Counted from the first letter of the stretch, positions 43,224 through 51,770 are shown. The stretch is DNA of 64,000 bases from Anaerostipes rhamnosivorans (GCF_005280655.1 NZ_CP040058.1:1464001-1528000); one strand, 5' to 3'. Program-made: numbers and translations. The notes: generated from the letters alone by a model not told the origin.

Positions 43224-45650
43224 ATGAAAGGAAAGAAAAAACAATGGTGGAAACGGCTTTTGTGTATAGTTTTGGGATGTACCATGTTACTTCCGGGGAC
43301 TGTTCCAGTTCTGGCATACAGTTCCGAAACAGCGGACTGGAAAACTATGAACAAGTCTGGGAAATTTTATTTCCAGATCAAGGGAGACGGGAAAACCAGT
43401 AAAGTCTGGATTAATGTAAAACATTCTAAGGATATTGGATGGGACTATTTTACGAATAACTCATCCACATGGACCTGCTCCTTATCTGGAACGAACAACC
43501 ATAACATCAAGCTGAAGGTAAGCAGTGTAAAAACAAAGCAATCTTCGGACAATGCATATACGGTTTTTGTATTTACTTTGTCTTATACTCAGTCTGCACA
43601 CTATAAAAAGAGTTCAGCAGACTATGACAAGCCAGACGGACTTAGATTAAACTATCGGGAGTATACAAAGGACGGGGGTGATGGTGACATTACTTCTGAC
43701 GCTCCTTTGGTTCATAGTAATACAACTAGGAACATTACCATTCAGGTGAACTCCCGCTGTATGGGCATTAATAATACAGACAGCAAAGGTGGAAATAAAA
43801 AACTTTATACAGGTTGCGGAACGACGCTTAATTTCACTCGTCCTAATCGAACGGTTACATTTTCTAATGGTTATGGAGGAAATGTAGCAACAAAGACGGT
43901 TGCGGATGGGGCTTATGTAACTGCTCCGGGAAATCCTACACGTTATGGTTATAACTTTACAAGCTGGACGGGGACTGTAGGGGCAATCGTCTGTGCGAAC
44001 CGCACACATACGGCACAATGGACACCATGGCGACACACGGTAGCCTACAACGCCAATGGAGGTACAGGAACGCCGGGAAGCCAGACAAAAACCTATGGAC
44101 AAAGCCTAAGCATTAGCCAGACAACGCCGATTAGACATGGCTATAACTTTAAGAACTGGAATACGGCTCAGAATGGCACCGGGACAGCCTATGGAAAAAA
44201 CAGCAACTATGCCCATGACCAGAATGGCGGTACAGTTACATTGTATGCTCAGTGGAATCCATGGAAAGGAACGATTGCGTATAATGCCAATGGTGGCAAT
44301 GGGGCACCGGGAAATCAGACTAAAATCTATGGACAATCCTTAACTTTAACAGGAAGTGTACCGATTAGGGCTGGTTATGAGTTTGTCTGCTGGAATACAA
44401 AACAGGACGGAACGGGAACTTCTTATCTGCCGGGTCAGATATATGGTGGAGAAATAATCAAGGATAATGATACGATTCCTTTATATGCCCAGTGGAAAGA
44501 AATCTATCGGGTACAGTATGAATCAGCGGAAGATGCAAAGGGTGATGTCCCAGAGCAAGTACAAACCGTAGAAAAAGACGTAAGGCTTCAGAAAAATAAT
44601 TTTGAAGTATCAAACGCAAAATTCATGAGTTGGAATCTGTTTAAATCAGGGATAACAAGTCCTAAAAAACATGCAGAAGGTGAGACAATGTCTTATGAAC
44701 AGTTACGGGAAGAATCTGATAATTCTGTAAAAGGCACGGTAACCCGGATGTATGCAAAAAGTGTTCAGATGTCCAGTCAGCCAGCATCCGTAAAAAGCAT
44801 GGCAGGAAGTATTCTGCCAACCAATGATTTTACAATGCAGGCTCAATGGGATCGTTTTCCTGAGTTATATCTGAACGATCCTGTTACTGTATTAGAGAAT
44901 GAAAAAGTAACAGGTAAAGATCTAAGGAAGCTAATTAAAATTTGTACTGATAATGAAGATGGCGATATGTTAGACCATGTAAAACTTATAAAAATAGAAT
45001 ATGACAAATCTTCTATGGGATATCAGCCAGAAACAAAGACTTTTGATAACATACCAGAAACGGAAACCATTGATACTTATTTCAAACATTTGAAGAAAGA
45101 TGAAATGGTAGATATTCATGTCACCTTCCGGGTAGAAGACAGTGCTGGAAATGTGACAGAGAAAAAAGGAATTGTTCATGTGAAGTATAATCATCCTCCA
45201 GTGATCAAGGCTCATGATCTTGGCTATTTTGACCAAGAACTGTCTGATGCAGAAAAAGTATTACAGGAAATTCAAAAGAATCCGGTAGTGACGGATAAGG
45301 AAGATGATGAACAAGGTAAAAAGCTGGAAGCTGTAATTTGTGATCCTGAAAAGTTTGGAAAGGAAGAAGTGAAAAATCTTCATCGTGGAACGCAGGCAAT
45401 CATTTATTCAGCGACAGATTCTTTGGGAAAAACAAGTACCTTGAAGGTACAAGTTTACATTGCTGGAAGTAATCCTTATGAAAATGCACCGTTGAGATAT
45501 AGCCGATTCATTAGTAAGAAATTTTTGAACACGTTGGATGAAAACAGTCGTTGGAGAACGAAAGAAGAGTACAAAGAAGCCTTGGAGACTTCTTTGAATC
45601 GGACAGAACCAGTCATGACAGTGGAGTTTCAGTCAGGAAGTACAAACTAG
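43224..45650 (+). CDS. Large secreted protein with InlB B-type (Listeria-Bacteroides) repeats
   Basis: 808 residues. Signal peptide (1-31, LLCIVLGCTMLLPGTVPVLA). A beta-rich first domain (about 35-200), three InlB B repeats (about 205-420; e.g. VAYNANGGTGTPGSQTKTYG ... YGYNFTSWTG ... AQW), then Ig/cadherin-like segments (DNEDGDMLDHVKLIKIEY, VTDKEDDEQGKKLEAVIC). No LPxTG motif or C-terminal anchor. As the last gene of the pilus run it may be a pilus-tip adhesin held by the pilus itself; inference from position. Confidence 0.85.
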   Translation: MKGKKKQWWKRLLCIVLGCTMLLPGTVPVLAYSSETADWKTMNKSGKFYFQIKGDGKTSKVWINVKHSKDIGWDYFTNNSSTWTCSLSGTNNHNIKLKVSSVKTKQSSDNAYTVFVFTLSYTQSAHYKKSSADYDKPDGLRLNYREYTKDGGDGDITSDAPLVHSNTTRNITIQVNSRCMGINNTDSKGGNKKLYTGCGTTLNFTRPNRTVTFSNGYGGNVATKTVADGAYVTAPGNPTRYGYNFTSWTGTVGAIVCANRTHTAQWTPWRHTVAYNANGGTGTPGSQTKTYGQSLSISQTTPIRHGYNFKNWNTAQNGTGTAYGKNSNYAHDQNGGTVTLYAQWNPWKGTIAYNANGGNGAPGNQTKIYGQSLTLTGSVPIRAGYEFVCWNTKQDGTGTSYLPGQIYGGEIIKDNDTIPLYAQWKEIYRVQYESAEDAKGDVPEQVQTVEKDVRLQKNNFEVSNAKFMSWNLFKSGITSPKKHAEGETMSYEQLREESDNSVKGTVTRMYAKSVQMSSQPASVKSMAGSILPTNDFTMQAQWDRFPELYLNDPVTVLENEKVTGKDLRKLIKICTDNEDGDMLDHVKLIKIEYDKSSMGYQPETKTFDNIPETETIDTYFKHLKKDEMVDIHVTFRVEDSAGNVTEKKGIVHVKYNHPPVIKAHDLGYFDQELSDAEKVLQEIQKNPVVTDKEDDEQGKKLEAVICDPEKFGKEEVKNLHRGTQAIIYSATDSLGKTSTLKVQVYIAGSNPYENAPLRYSRFISKKFLNTLDENSRWRTKEEYKEALETSLNRTEPVMTVEFQSGSTN

Positions 45651-45705
45651 AAAGATGGGGCGGTAAGTTGCCGTCCCTATTTCTTTTATTTTGAGGAGGA
45701 GATTT

Positions 45706-45975
45706 ATGAAAAAAGTAGATCGTAAGAAGTTGAATCGTGTGTTGGATGGTTGTTGTTTTGTAATAGACTGTCTTCTTATTTTTTGTTTTAATTTGGTACA
45801 GTTGTTCGGAATGGGAATGTATGCGATTGGTGTTGTGTTTTATTCGGCGCATATATCTTTGTGGGGAATTTTGTTTTTAATATTTAACGTAATTGTCATT
45901 TGTGTTATGAGATTTTTTGTGGTTAATTATTTGCCATCAAAAAATCACGAAAATAGAGGAGGAAATATAAAATGA
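45706..45975 (+). CDS. Membrane protein, unknown
   Basis: 89 residues, two to three hydrophobic helices (CCFVIDCLLIFCFNLVQLFG, HISLWGILFLIFNVIVICVM). GAGGAGGAG before the ATG at 45706. Overlaps the next gene by 4 bp (ATGA). Confidence 0.68.
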   Translation: MKKVDRKKLNRVLDGCCFVIDCLLIFCFNLVQLFGMGMYAIGVVFYSAHISLWGILFLIFNVIVICVMRFFVVNYLPSKNHENRGGNIK

Positions 45976-46382
45976 ATTATCTTGTATTATTTATCATGAT
46001 AGTAAGTATTTGTTGTACGATGTATGACTTAATAAAAATTTTTTGTATGTGCTTGAGGCAGTTGTTCATAAAAAAGTATCGAACAGAGAATATAGCAAGC
46101 GTGATTTTTAATATGATGATGTATGGAATTTTCCTTTTATTTTTTTCTTTCATATTTTTTTTATTGTTAGTAGGTGAATCAGATTTTTCTTTGGGTGAAA
46201 ACTTAGTGTCAGCAATACTGGTTACTTATATTTATGTGGGTATTTATCGGACTCTTACTGTTTGTCTTCGACCAAGGGAACAAGAGTTTCATAATTTAAA
46301 AGAATTTATGAAAATATTTTTTATTGATTTTATTTATGTGCTTGTAGGATTGAATATAAAATTCCATAAAAAAATATGTTAG
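45972..46382 (+). CDS. Membrane protein, unknown
   Basis: 136 residues with about four hydrophobic segments and a basic loop. Coupled to the preceding membrane gene. Neither has a recognised family; together they may form a small membrane complex. Confidence 0.66.
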   Translation: MNYLVLFIMIVSICCTMYDLIKIFCMCLRQLFIKKYRTENIASVIFNMMMYGIFLLFFSFIFFLLLVGESDFSLGENLVSAILVTYIYVGIYRTLTVCLRPREQEFHNLKEFMKIFFIDFIYVLVGLNIKFHKKIC

Positions 46383-46819
46383 CAAAAATTATACTTAGTA
46401 TTGTATCTCTTAAATCTTTATTTTCTAGTAAAGTATAAGGTTTATGGAAGAGCAGAGCAATAAATAAATGAATAAAAATTTTGATATAGTCACGAAGAAG
46501 TAGTATTATAGTCGCAATTTGGAACATAAAGTAAAAAAAACACGCTGGTTGTTGTCTGACCATAAAGTCCAGGAACTTCTTAAGAGTGTGTATATTAAGT
46601 GAAGTATAAGACTTAGAAGCAACAAGATAGTCACTATAATTGCTAGGTGCAAATAAGTTTAGACTTCCAATAGTGAGAACTGTAATGGAAAAGAGAAAGT
46701 AAAATATTAATTATAAGGTTATTGTTGTATATAAATTGTTTTTTATTTGATAAAAGTGTAGTAAGGAAAAACATAAAACAGTACATAAAACAAAAAAATA
46801 TAGAAAATTTCTATATTGA
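46383..46819. other. AT-rich gap without supported gene
   Basis: About 440 bp. A minus-strand hydrophobic frame (46330-46563) lacks a ribosome site and overlaps the end of the plus-strand gene, so it is not called. A short imperfect repeat (ATAGTCAC near 46486 and 46628) is the only structure noticed. Confidence 0.5.
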
Positions 46820-47050
46820 TTAAACCAAAACATAAGCCTTTGCAAGAATATTACTATGTTTAGTAATTATAGTAGAATAATCGTTGTAAATTGAATTTGA
46901 AATATTGACTTGTTGTATTTGTGATTGATTGTTGATAATAGGAAGATCATTGGATAATGATTTAATTTGGATAAATAATTGAATAATAGTAGCTAAACTT
47001 CCTAATAAAGTAATTATACTTAAAAATGTATTAAAATAATAAAGATTCAT
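46820..47050 (-). CDS. Small single-pass membrane protein, minus strand
   Basis: 76 residues: FNTFLSIITLLGSLATIIQLFIQI as membrane helix, then an Asn/Ser/Gln-rich tail. AAAAGGAG lies before the ATG and a full promoter (47074-47102) further up, so it is a real independent gene. No family recognised. Confidence 0.62.
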   Translation of the reverse strand: MNLYYFNTFLSIITLLGSLATIIQLFIQIKSLSNDLPIINNQSQIQQVNISNSIYNDYSTIITKHSNILAKAYVLV

Positions 47051-47073
47051 AAAATTTTACTCCTTTTCATATG

Positions 47074-47102
47074 ATGTTAAATTTTTTTGATTTAATTGTC
47101 AA
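47074..47102 (-). promoter_or_regulatory. Promoter of the small membrane gene
   Basis: Minus-strand -35 TTGACA (47102-47097), 17-bp spacer, -10 TAACAT (47079-47074). Confidence 0.7.
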
Positions 47103-47267
47103 GAAAAAGTCTTTAACATGGAATAATGAGAAAAAAATACATTAAATGAAATTCCTTAAATGTTTATATGGATAAATCACTTTAATAAGAGATTTATGAC
47201 TGAAAAATAATATATAATAGAAGAAAAATATATAAATATAATCATTTAAAAAAGAGAAAATAAGATT

Positions 47268-47296
47268 GACTTTTTTGTATAAATATGATATAATAA
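47268..47296 (+). promoter_or_regulatory. Promoter of the XRE/leucine-rich protein operon
   Basis: -35 TTGACT (47268-47273), 17-bp spacer, -10 TATAAT (47291-47296), 23 bp before the XRE gene. Confidence 0.75.
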
Positions 47297-47318
47297 AAAC
47301 AAAAAAGGAATTTTTTAT

Positions 47319-47588
47319 ATGATACAATATAAGATAGATGTAATAAAGGAATTAAAGAGAGTAGGCATTAATACCACAGTAGCAAAGAGGACAGGAGTCT
47401 TTAGTCAGGTAACAATGCGTAGATTTAAGGAAGGAAATACCGCAATCTCTATTGGAGCATTAAATCGTTTGTGTTGTATTTTGGAGATGCAACCGAGAGA
47501 CATTTTAAAGTTTGTAGAAACGGATCAAGACCGAGAACAAATCTTGCAAGTGTTAGAAGAATATCGACAGAAAAGAAAAGGAGAATAA
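47319..47588 (+). CDS. Small XRE-type regulator
   Basis: 89 residues. YKIDVIKELKRVGINTTVAKRTGV (helix 1-2), MRRFKEGNTAISIGALNRLCCILEMQPRDILKFV: the compact YozG-like helix-turn-helix. Paralogous to the minus-strand regulator at 50592-50798 (both start with YKIDV and end with QP-DILK/EY/F). Cotranscribed with the surface protein that follows 2 bp later, which it probably controls. Confidence 0.85.
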   Translation: MIQYKIDVIKELKRVGINTTVAKRTGVFSQVTMRRFKEGNTAISIGALNRLCCILEMQPRDILKFVETDQDREQILQVLEEYRQKRKGE

Positions 47589-47590
47589 GT

Positions 47591-49999
47591 ATGAAAAGAT
47601 TAGGGGTATATATGTTAGTTTTGTGTATGTTTTTTTCTGTGTTGGTGCCAGTGCAGGTGAAAGCGAATAATAATGATAGGATAACCGTAAATGGATATAG
47701 ATATGAAATATTGAATGACCATGAGGTTAAACTATGGGATTATTTTTCAGGAGCCGCAGAACATGGTGATGTTACGAATCCTGATATTCCGTCTGAGATT
47801 ACTTGCGATAATAAAAAATACAAAGTGGTTGAGTTCTATGATTCTGGTAATGTGAATTTGAGAAAGTTAATTCTGCCAGAAGGTATTAGAAGCATTACAT
47901 TAAATGAGTTTAAAAGCTTTAAAAACTTAGAAGAACTCCATCTTCCAAGCACGTTGGAAAGCATCAATACCGGGTTTTGTTCTAGCATGGCAAATTTGAA
48001 AAAGATTGTTTTTGCCGGACAAGAAGGAGATTATGAAAACAATTTTTATCAATTAAAAGATGGAGTACTGATTGATAAGAAGAATAAAGAATTGCTTTGT
48101 TATCCTGCGGCGTCTCCGAAGAGAACGGATTATACTGTGCCAGATGGAATAAAAACTGTTGTAAGTGGATGCTTTGCAAATGTAAAAAATTTAGAGAATA
48201 TCATGATGTCTTCTACGGTCAAAGAAGTATATGGAGGGGCTTTAACTTCTGCAAATATAAAAAGCATTGATTTTAATAATGTAGAGTCATTTGGTGTATC
48301 TTCTCTTTTTCGCTCAGAATGTTTTGACAAGTGCAAGAAGCTAGAAACAGTTAAAATGGGTTCTAAAATGAAAACGGGTGGATCGCCGTTTTATGAAAAT
48401 GATTCACTTAAGAGAATAGAAGTTGCACAAGGAAATCCATATTTTCATACAGAAGATGGAGTTTTATTTGGCAGGACAGATGGAGGAAAAACACTGATTT
48501 GCTATCCGGCAGGAAAAACAGAGGATGAATATGTTATTCCAGAGGATACTCAGGTTTTAATGTCTTATTCTTTTAGTATGTGCAACTTAAAAAAACTTGT
48601 GGTTCCTAAAGGAGTATCAAAGATTACAGGAGCATTTAATTATGGAGATGCAGGAGAAAGTAAGAATCCAATAGAAATAGATTTTCTAGGGGATACTTTG
48701 CCGCAGATGGGTAAATGGAATTTTCAGGATCTGTACAATGGAAGCAAGCTTTTATTTAAAAATCAGAACCTTGTAGATCAATTTAATCAGGGAAACAAGG
48801 AAAATCAATATATTTATGCACAGGATCAAACGAAACAGGTGTCCGTATCTGTTTTGCCAAAAGTTACGGCTGAATCCATAACATTAAACCAACATAAAAT
48901 TTCCGCAGTGATGGATTATCCAAGGGAAAAGGTATGGCATTTAATTGCACGTGTTAATCCATCGCTTTCTACGGATACTGTGAAGTTTGTAAGTAGTAAT
49001 CCATCTATTGTGACCGTAGATGATTTTGGCGTTGTGAAAGCTGGTAAAAAATTAGGTAGTGCAACGATAACGGCAACGGCTGGGACAAAACAGGATACTT
49101 GTACAGTCATAGTAAAAGGAAATATGAATCATACTAATGGTGAAAGTAATGATATAATAATTTCTGCACAAGAAAAAGGGGGCGAAACAGGAAAGCCAGT
49201 AGAAGCGTGGCTTTATGTTTATTATGATCGTGAGCTTTTGGTTGAAGGAAAAGATTATACGGTATCATACCGTAATAACATTGGTGGTAAAAATGGAACC
49301 TGTAAGGAATTATCAAGGGAAAAAGTGAATGGCGGTTATTGTATTAAAGGGATGGCAACAGTTATTATCACAGGAATTGGCAATTTTACAGGAAAAGCAG
49401 AACAGCAATATGAAATAAGCTGGTGGGAATATACCTCTGGCGGCCAAACTCCACAGCCTACACCATCAACTACGGAACAGACGAAACCAACAGTTTCAAC
49501 GAAACGTAAGATTACTTATGTGTCAAATCCTACTAATGCTACTTATACAGGCAAGAATATTGTGAAAAGTTTGTCTGTTAAGGCAGGAAAGACAAAGCTA
49601 AAATTAAATCGGGATTATACGGTTTCTTACAGCAGGAATAAAAGCTGTGGAAAAGCGAAAATGGCAATTCGGGGAAAAGGAAATTATACTGGAAACTATA
49701 TTAGATACTTTAAGATTTATCCGAAAAAGGCGAAAATCAAGAAGTTAAAAGCTGGAAAGAAAAAAGTAACAGTATATATTTCTAAAAGTCCTGGCGGTGT
49801 GTCTGGCTATCAGGTTCGATATTCATCTTACAAGAACTTTAAGAAGTCGAAGTATAAGACGAGTAGAAAAACTTCTTATACGATAAAGGGCCTGAAAAGA
49901 AAGAAAAATTGTTATGTGAAAGTGCGGGCCTATAAAATCATAGATGGAAGGAAATATTATGGGTCTTATAGTAGTTACAAGAAAATTAAGGTAAGATAA
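47591..49999 (+). CDS. Secreted BspA-type leucine-rich repeat protein with Ig-like domains
   Basis: 802 residues. Signal peptide (1-25, LVLCMFFSVLVPVQVKA). BspA-like LRR_5 repeats (about 70-350: VNLRKLILPEGIRSITLNEFK, KNLEELHLPSTLESI, KLETVKMGSKMKTGG), a Big_2 Ig-like domain (about 415-515: VNPSLSTDTVKFVSSNPSIVTVDDFGVVKAGKKLGSATITATAG), two beta-sandwich repeats of the YTVSYxxN type, a Pro/Thr linker (about 616-640) and a Lys/Tyr-rich Fn3-like end. No LPxTG. Probable adhesin, perhaps wall-bound by its basic tail. Start at 47591 with AAAGGAG. Confidence 0.87.
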   Translation: MKRLGVYMLVLCMFFSVLVPVQVKANNNDRITVNGYRYEILNDHEVKLWDYFSGAAEHGDVTNPDIPSEITCDNKKYKVVEFYDSGNVNLRKLILPEGIRSITLNEFKSFKNLEELHLPSTLESINTGFCSSMANLKKIVFAGQEGDYENNFYQLKDGVLIDKKNKELLCYPAASPKRTDYTVPDGIKTVVSGCFANVKNLENIMMSSTVKEVYGGALTSANIKSIDFNNVESFGVSSLFRSECFDKCKKLETVKMGSKMKTGGSPFYENDSLKRIEVAQGNPYFHTEDGVLFGRTDGGKTLICYPAGKTEDEYVIPEDTQVLMSYSFSMCNLKKLVVPKGVSKITGAFNYGDAGESKNPIEIDFLGDTLPQMGKWNFQDLYNGSKLLFKNQNLVDQFNQGNKENQYIYAQDQTKQVSVSVLPKVTAESITLNQHKISAVMDYPREKVWHLIARVNPSLSTDTVKFVSSNPSIVTVDDFGVVKAGKKLGSATITATAGTKQDTCTVIVKGNMNHTNGESNDIIISAQEKGGETGKPVEAWLYVYYDRELLVEGKDYTVSYRNNIGGKNGTCKELSREKVNGGYCIKGMATVIITGIGNFTGKAEQQYEISWWEYTSGGQTPQPTPSTTEQTKPTVSTKRKITYVSNPTNATYTGKNIVKSLSVKAGKTKLKLNRDYTVSYSRNKSCGKAKMAIRGKGNYTGNYIRYFKIYPKKAKIKKLKAGKKKVTVYISKSPGGVSGYQVRYSSYKNFKKSKYKTSRKTSYTIKGLKRKKNCYVKVRAYKIIDGRKYYGSYSSYKKIKVR

Positions 50000-50059
50000 G
50001 TAATAATATTGAAAATTATGCTTAAATATGTTAAAATCTCCCTAAAGGAGGATAAATAA

Positions 50060-50404
50060 ATGAATCTACTTGCTTTATTGTTAAATGCCGAATATGTAAA
50101 TATGGGATTGACTCGTATTGTAAAAGAAGACTTTGCTTTTGCGGTATTAACGTTCATAGTAACTTGGGGTAATACACAAAGTTTTAAAACAGCCATTATT
50201 GCTGCTATTTGTGTGTTTTTGGTTATGTCAATTCTTTGGTTTATTCCAATAATTAATATCATCATGATTTTTTTCTGTTCATTTGCCTGGGCATTTTGCT
50301 GTGGTGGTTTTATTGCAGCATTTGATGTGACTGTTGGAATCATAGTTGGTATTATAACTTTTATTAGTTCCGTATGTTTACATATAGCTTGTATTTTTAG
50401 TTAA
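50060..50404 (+). CDS. Polytopic membrane protein, unknown
   Basis: 114 residues with three to four hydrophobic helices (about 25-108). AAAGGAGG before the ATG. Followed by a strong terminator. No family recognised. Confidence 0.68.
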   Translation: MNLLALLLNAEYVNMGLTRIVKEDFAFAVLTFIVTWGNTQSFKTAIIAAICVFLVMSILWFIPIINIIMIFFCSFAWAFCCGGFIAAFDVTVGIIVGIITFISSVCLHIACIFS

Positions 50405-50455
50405 TGAAAGTTTAGGGATTATTAGAAGAGTAATATAAGACATATTTAAATAATA

Positions 50456-50498
50456 AAAAATACTTAGTTTGCACAAACATGTAAACTAAGTATTTTTT
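50456..50498. terminator. Bidirectional terminator
   Basis: AAAAATACTTAGTTT / AAACTAAGTATTTTT stem with a 12-nt loop and T-tract; A-tract on the other side. Between the membrane gene and the convergent XRE gene. Confidence 0.88.
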
Positions 50499-50591
50499 TG
50501 CTTAAATTTTTATCTAATGAAAATTATGAATTTAGCAGAATAGCAAAGAAAAGGGAACTTGAAAATTTAAGATTTTCTTTAGATGAAAAAA

Positions 50592-50798
50592 TTAAGAGTG
50601 TTTTTTATACTCTAAAATGTCGCCTGGCTGACAGTCTAATAGTTCACAGATTTTGTCGAGTACCTTTGCGCTTATGGGTTTCTTTTCTCTTAGGTATTGA
50701 ATGGAATTTTCTCCAAGAAGTTTTTCTTTGCGTAATCTATTTGTGTTGTATCCTGCCTTTTTTAAAGCATCTAGTACGTCTATTTTGTAAATTAGCAT
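50592..50798 (-). CDS. Small XRE-type regulator, minus strand
   Basis: 68 residues. LIYKIDVLDALKKAGYNTNRLRKEK, IQYLREKKPISAKVLDKICELLDCQPGDILEY: YozG-like helix-turn-helix. The ATG at 50798 has TTGGAG 8 bases upstream. Divergently transcribed from the gene block at 51 kb, with an array of palindromes (50861-50948) between, its likely binding sites. Confidence 0.85.
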   Translation of the reverse strand: MLIYKIDVLDALKKAGYNTNRLRKEKLLGENSIQYLREKKPISAKVLDKICELLDCQPGDILEYKKHS

Positions 50799-50823
50799 AT
50801 GATTTTCTCCAATCTTTTTTTTA

Positions 50824-50853
50824 ATCATACATTGAATATTGTGCAAAAGTCAA
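50824..50853 (-). promoter_or_regulatory. Promoter of the minus-strand XRE gene
   Basis: -35 TTGACT (50853-50848), 18-bp spacer containing a TGTGCA half site, -10 TATGAT (50829-50824). Confidence 0.7.
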
Positions 50854-50860
50854 GAGGAAA

Positions 50861-50950
50861 TGCACAAAAATCTGTGTAAAAAAGAACGAATAATTACACA
50901 TAATTTTGTGTAAAATACCAATAGACATTACACAGAAAAAGGTGTAATAT
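50861..50950 (+). promoter_or_regulatory. Operator array and plus-strand promoter
   Basis: Three related palindromes: TGCACA-N6-TGTGTAA (50861-50879), TTACACA-N6-TGTGTAA (50894-50913) and ATTACAC-N8-GTGTAAT (50927-50948). The last covers the spacer and -10 of a promoter: -35 TAGACA (50922), 17 bp, -10 TAATAT (50945-50950). Likely autoregulation by the divergent XRE protein. Confidence 0.7.
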
Positions 50951-51024
50951 ATAAATATAAAGAAAAGGAAGTTAAGAACTCCACTTCTTAACTCCCTAAT
51001 CTTTATAGAAAGGAGGTGATACCC

Positions 51025-51126
51025 TTGAAAGGATATTACACATCCTTTGGATATATGGGGAACGTAAACGGCATTTACATCTTGTTTGCAACAGAAGCCG
51101 AATACATCGAACATATCCAAGGATAA
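51025..51126 (+). CDS. 33-residue peptide, KGYYTSFGYMG type
   Basis: TTG start after a perfect AAAGGAGGTGATACC ribosome site. It reads KGYYTSFGYMGNVNGIYILF..., a short peptide pattern I recall from Clostridia mobile elements. A hairpin GGGG..GTCGG (51133-51144)/CCGAC..CCCC (51152-51162) follows, a layout like the MRIR leaders. Confidence 0.6.
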   Translation: MKGYYTSFGYMGNVNGIYILFATEAEYIEHIQG

Positions 51127-51132
51127 CTCCAA

Positions 51133-51162
51133 GGGGTTTGTCGGATAGCCACCGACCGCCCC
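51133..51162 (+). promoter_or_regulatory. Hairpin after the small peptide
   Basis: GGGG (51133-51136) with CCCC (51159-51162) and GTCGG (51140-51144) with CCGAC (51152-51156). No T-tract; probably an RNA leader structure. Confidence 0.55.
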
Positions 51163-51226
51163 ATTTCAAATAAAATACATATTAATTGTAATGCTGAGAG
51201 ACTGAGAAGTCAAGGAGGATACGAAG

Positions 51227-51533
51227 ATGAAAAATTTATTTGAAATAACCGGGGAAGAGTTACGTAAGGAATTAGAAGAAGCGTGGTTAAAGTTTGAAAG
51301 TAGTTGTTATTTTAAAATGGACGTATATGGCTCTTTAGAAGACGAATATTGTGATAATCCTCAATTAATTTTAGGTTGTGAATGTAAAGAATCAAGCTAT
51401 TATTTTTTTCAGATTCTTTGATGTTCTTGGAAGCCCACAAATTCATTGGCATTACATAGATGGTTGGGGAGAAATTACATTGGATCGCCTTGTAGAAAAA
51501 TTAATGTACATCATTAAAAGATATTATCAATAA
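51227..51533 (+). pseudogene. Small soluble protein gene with frameshift in a T7 run
   Basis: The first frame (51227-51421, 64 residues: MKNLFEITGEELRKELEEAW...) ends shortly after TATTATTTTTTTC. Removing one T joins it to a second open frame that reads FFDVLGSPQIHWHYIDGWG... to a TAA at 51531-51533, giving about 101 residues. It is either a phase-variable or disrupted gene or a sequencing slip. AAGGAGG ribosome site. Confidence 0.65.
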
Positions 51534-51550
51534 AATAATCCGACCGGGAG

Positions 51551-51575
51551 CGGTTTTTCTCCCGGAGAAAGAAGG
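51551..51575 (+). promoter_or_regulatory. Hairpin CCGGGAG/CTCCCGG
   Basis: 7-bp GC stem with loop CGGTTTTT, ending just before the ribosome site of the gene at 51582. A short intergenic RNA structure. Confidence 0.5.
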
Positions 51576-51581
51576 AAATAA

Positions 51582-51770
51582 ATGAAGTTAAATGAAATTC
51601 TTGAATTAGGAGTGATTAATGATAATACAAAAATATCAATTCGTGATAATAATTTACGTTTGATTACATGGGGGAATTGGTATCAGGATAATATTCTAAA
51701 GAAAGGAGAACGTGAGGTTGAAAGTTTTGAATGGCGAAACAATGGGGAGTTTTTTATTAAGTTGAAATAA
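51582..51770 (+). CDS. Small protein, unknown
   Basis: 62 residues: MKLNEILELGVINDNTKISIRD...TWGNWYQDNIL. AGAAGGAAATAA before the ATG. Soluble, no family named; similar short proteins occur in Clostridia elements. Confidence 0.65.
   Translation: MKLNEILELGVINDNTKISIRDNNLRLITWGNWYQDNILKKGEREVESFEWRNNGEFFIKLK

Noticed and set aside
43224..45650. Sortase-anchored surface protein
   Set aside because: No LPxTG-like motif, hydrophobic stretch or basic tail at the C-terminus.
46330..46563. Minus-strand hydrophobic frame of 77 codons
   Set aside because: No ribosome site or promoter, overlaps the end of a plus-strand gene, low-complexity hydrophobic translation.
51395..51425. Programmed ribosomal frameshift in the T7 run
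   Set aside because: The needed shift is +1 (or -2) and there is no downstream stem-loop or in-frame slippery heptamer of a known type; a base insertion is simpler.
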